12,642 nucleotides of DNA from DATAYF01 sp036272735. Its GTDB lineage: Bacteria; Chloroflexota; Ktedonobacteria; Ktedonobacterales; Ktedonobacteraceae. The stretch is from contig DATAYF010000071.1 of the NCBI GenBank assembly GCA_036272735.1, positions 1-12,642 of the forward strand. Direction: 5' to 3'. Shown piece by piece: positions 12,358-12,642 of the stretch; position 1 is the first letter of the stretch, and every line of letters starts with the position of its first letter. Below the pieces are notes generated by a model. The model was not told the origin of the DNA and searched no databases. It saw only the letters and a program-made list of their open reading frames with translations. Both the position numbers and the translations under genes were made by a program.

Positions 12358-12642
12358 GGAGCCACTTCCAACTCGTTGTTAGGCGTTTGCGGGAGCGCAG
12401 GTTGAGCGAATATTAGATTTCGCAAAATGATTGGGACCAACCTCCACGGCTCGATGAGATATCGCGGGGTCAGACGCCTGGGCTCCGACGCGAGGCGGAA
12501 GGCCCACTCGAGTCCCCAGCGACCAGACCACCGCGGCGGTGTTGGGATGGCAGCGGCAACATAGTCGAGCACAGCACCGGTGGCCAGGATGATGTTGGCC
12601 TGGATCGCGTCGAGGTTTGCTTCAATCCAAAGCTCCTGCCGT
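12354..12642 (-). CDS. WecG/TagA/CpsF (GT26) glycosyltransferase, C-terminal part (5' truncated by window edge)
   Basis: The last 95 residues of a frame that is open to the right edge. It reads R-Q-E-L-W-I, then T-G-A-V-L-D-Y-V-A-A, P-R-W and R-W-G-L-E-W-A-F-R-L-A-S-E-P-R-R-L, ending with a hydrophobic stretch L-V-P-I-I-L. These match the C-terminal signature of the WecG/TagA/CpsF family (K-Q-E-x-W, V-G-A-x-x-D-Y, G-L-E-W-x-x-R-L-x-x-E-P-x-R-L). Members add ManNAc, ManNAcA, glucuronate or a similar sugar as an early step on lipid-linked precursors, on the cytoplasmic face. A GTG at 12572 is internal, not a start. The TGA overlaps the ATG of the GT2 gene, so both are probably translated together. 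The sugar cannot be assigned. Confidence 0.85.
   Translation of the reverse strand, partial: RQELWIEANLDAIQANIILATGAVLDYVAAAIPTPPRWSGRWGLEWAFRLASEPRRLTPRYLIEPWRLVPIILRNLIFAQPALPQTPNNELEVAP

Noticed and set aside
1..12642. tRNA, rRNA, CRISPR array, transposase or attachment site
   Set aside because: No cloverleaf-like sequence, regularly spaced repeat, transposase motif or long direct or inverted repeat was found by eye; short divergent elements cannot be excluded without a search.

Overview
The window looks like the distal part of a Wzx/Wzy-type exopolysaccharide (EPS) or capsule locus from a moderately GC-rich Gram-negative-like bacterium. The mix of a GH79 C-terminal domain, a Tat-exported GH10 enzyme, WecG/TagA-type and GT2/GT4 glycosyltransferases and an acyltransferase-3/SGNH fusion suggests Acidobacteriota (Terriglobia, Granulicella/Terriglobus-like). 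That assignment is inference; no taxonomic marker gene is present.

Left part, plus strand (1-2260): the 3' end of a GH79-like glycoside hydrolase, then a spacer of about 400 bp with no supportable gene (weak promoter-like sequence only). After it comes an exported SGNH/GDSL hydrolase with two large insertions, preceded by a textbook AGGAGG ribosome binding site.

Right part, minus strand (12642 down to 2271): eight genes in one direction, read as one operon. In transcription order they are a WecG/TagA/CpsF (GT26) glycosyltransferase cut by the right edge, a GT2, a GT4, a Wzy-type polymerase or O-antigen ligase, a Tat-type GH10 glycanase, a GT2-Wzx flippase fusion, a second GT4 (WcaL/AmsK-like), and an acyltransferase-3 with a fused SGNH domain. 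The first four are joined by 4-base stop/start overlaps (ATGA, GTGA, ATGA), which also settle the starts of the GT4 and Wzy genes. The largest gap, between wzy and GH10, holds a hairpin at the wzy stop codon. The operon ends 10 bp from the convergent SGNH hydrolase gene.

How the genes fit together (inference from families): the GT26, two GT4 and two GT2 activities extend a lipid-linked repeat unit on the cytoplasmic face. The Wzx domain flips it and Wzy polymerises it. The acyltransferase adds acyl (probably acetyl) groups, and the exported GH10, and perhaps the GH79 and SGNH enzymes, trim or remodel the product. No initiating phosphoglycosyltransferase, Wza, Wzb or Wzc is visible; these probably lie beyond the right edge.

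Most notable are the single ORF joining GT2 to a complete flippase (with a plausible internal start before the flippase), a GH10 whose substrate-binding residues depart from xylanases while both catalytic glutamates are kept, and an SGNH hydrolase with a phage-structural-protein-like inserted beta domain.
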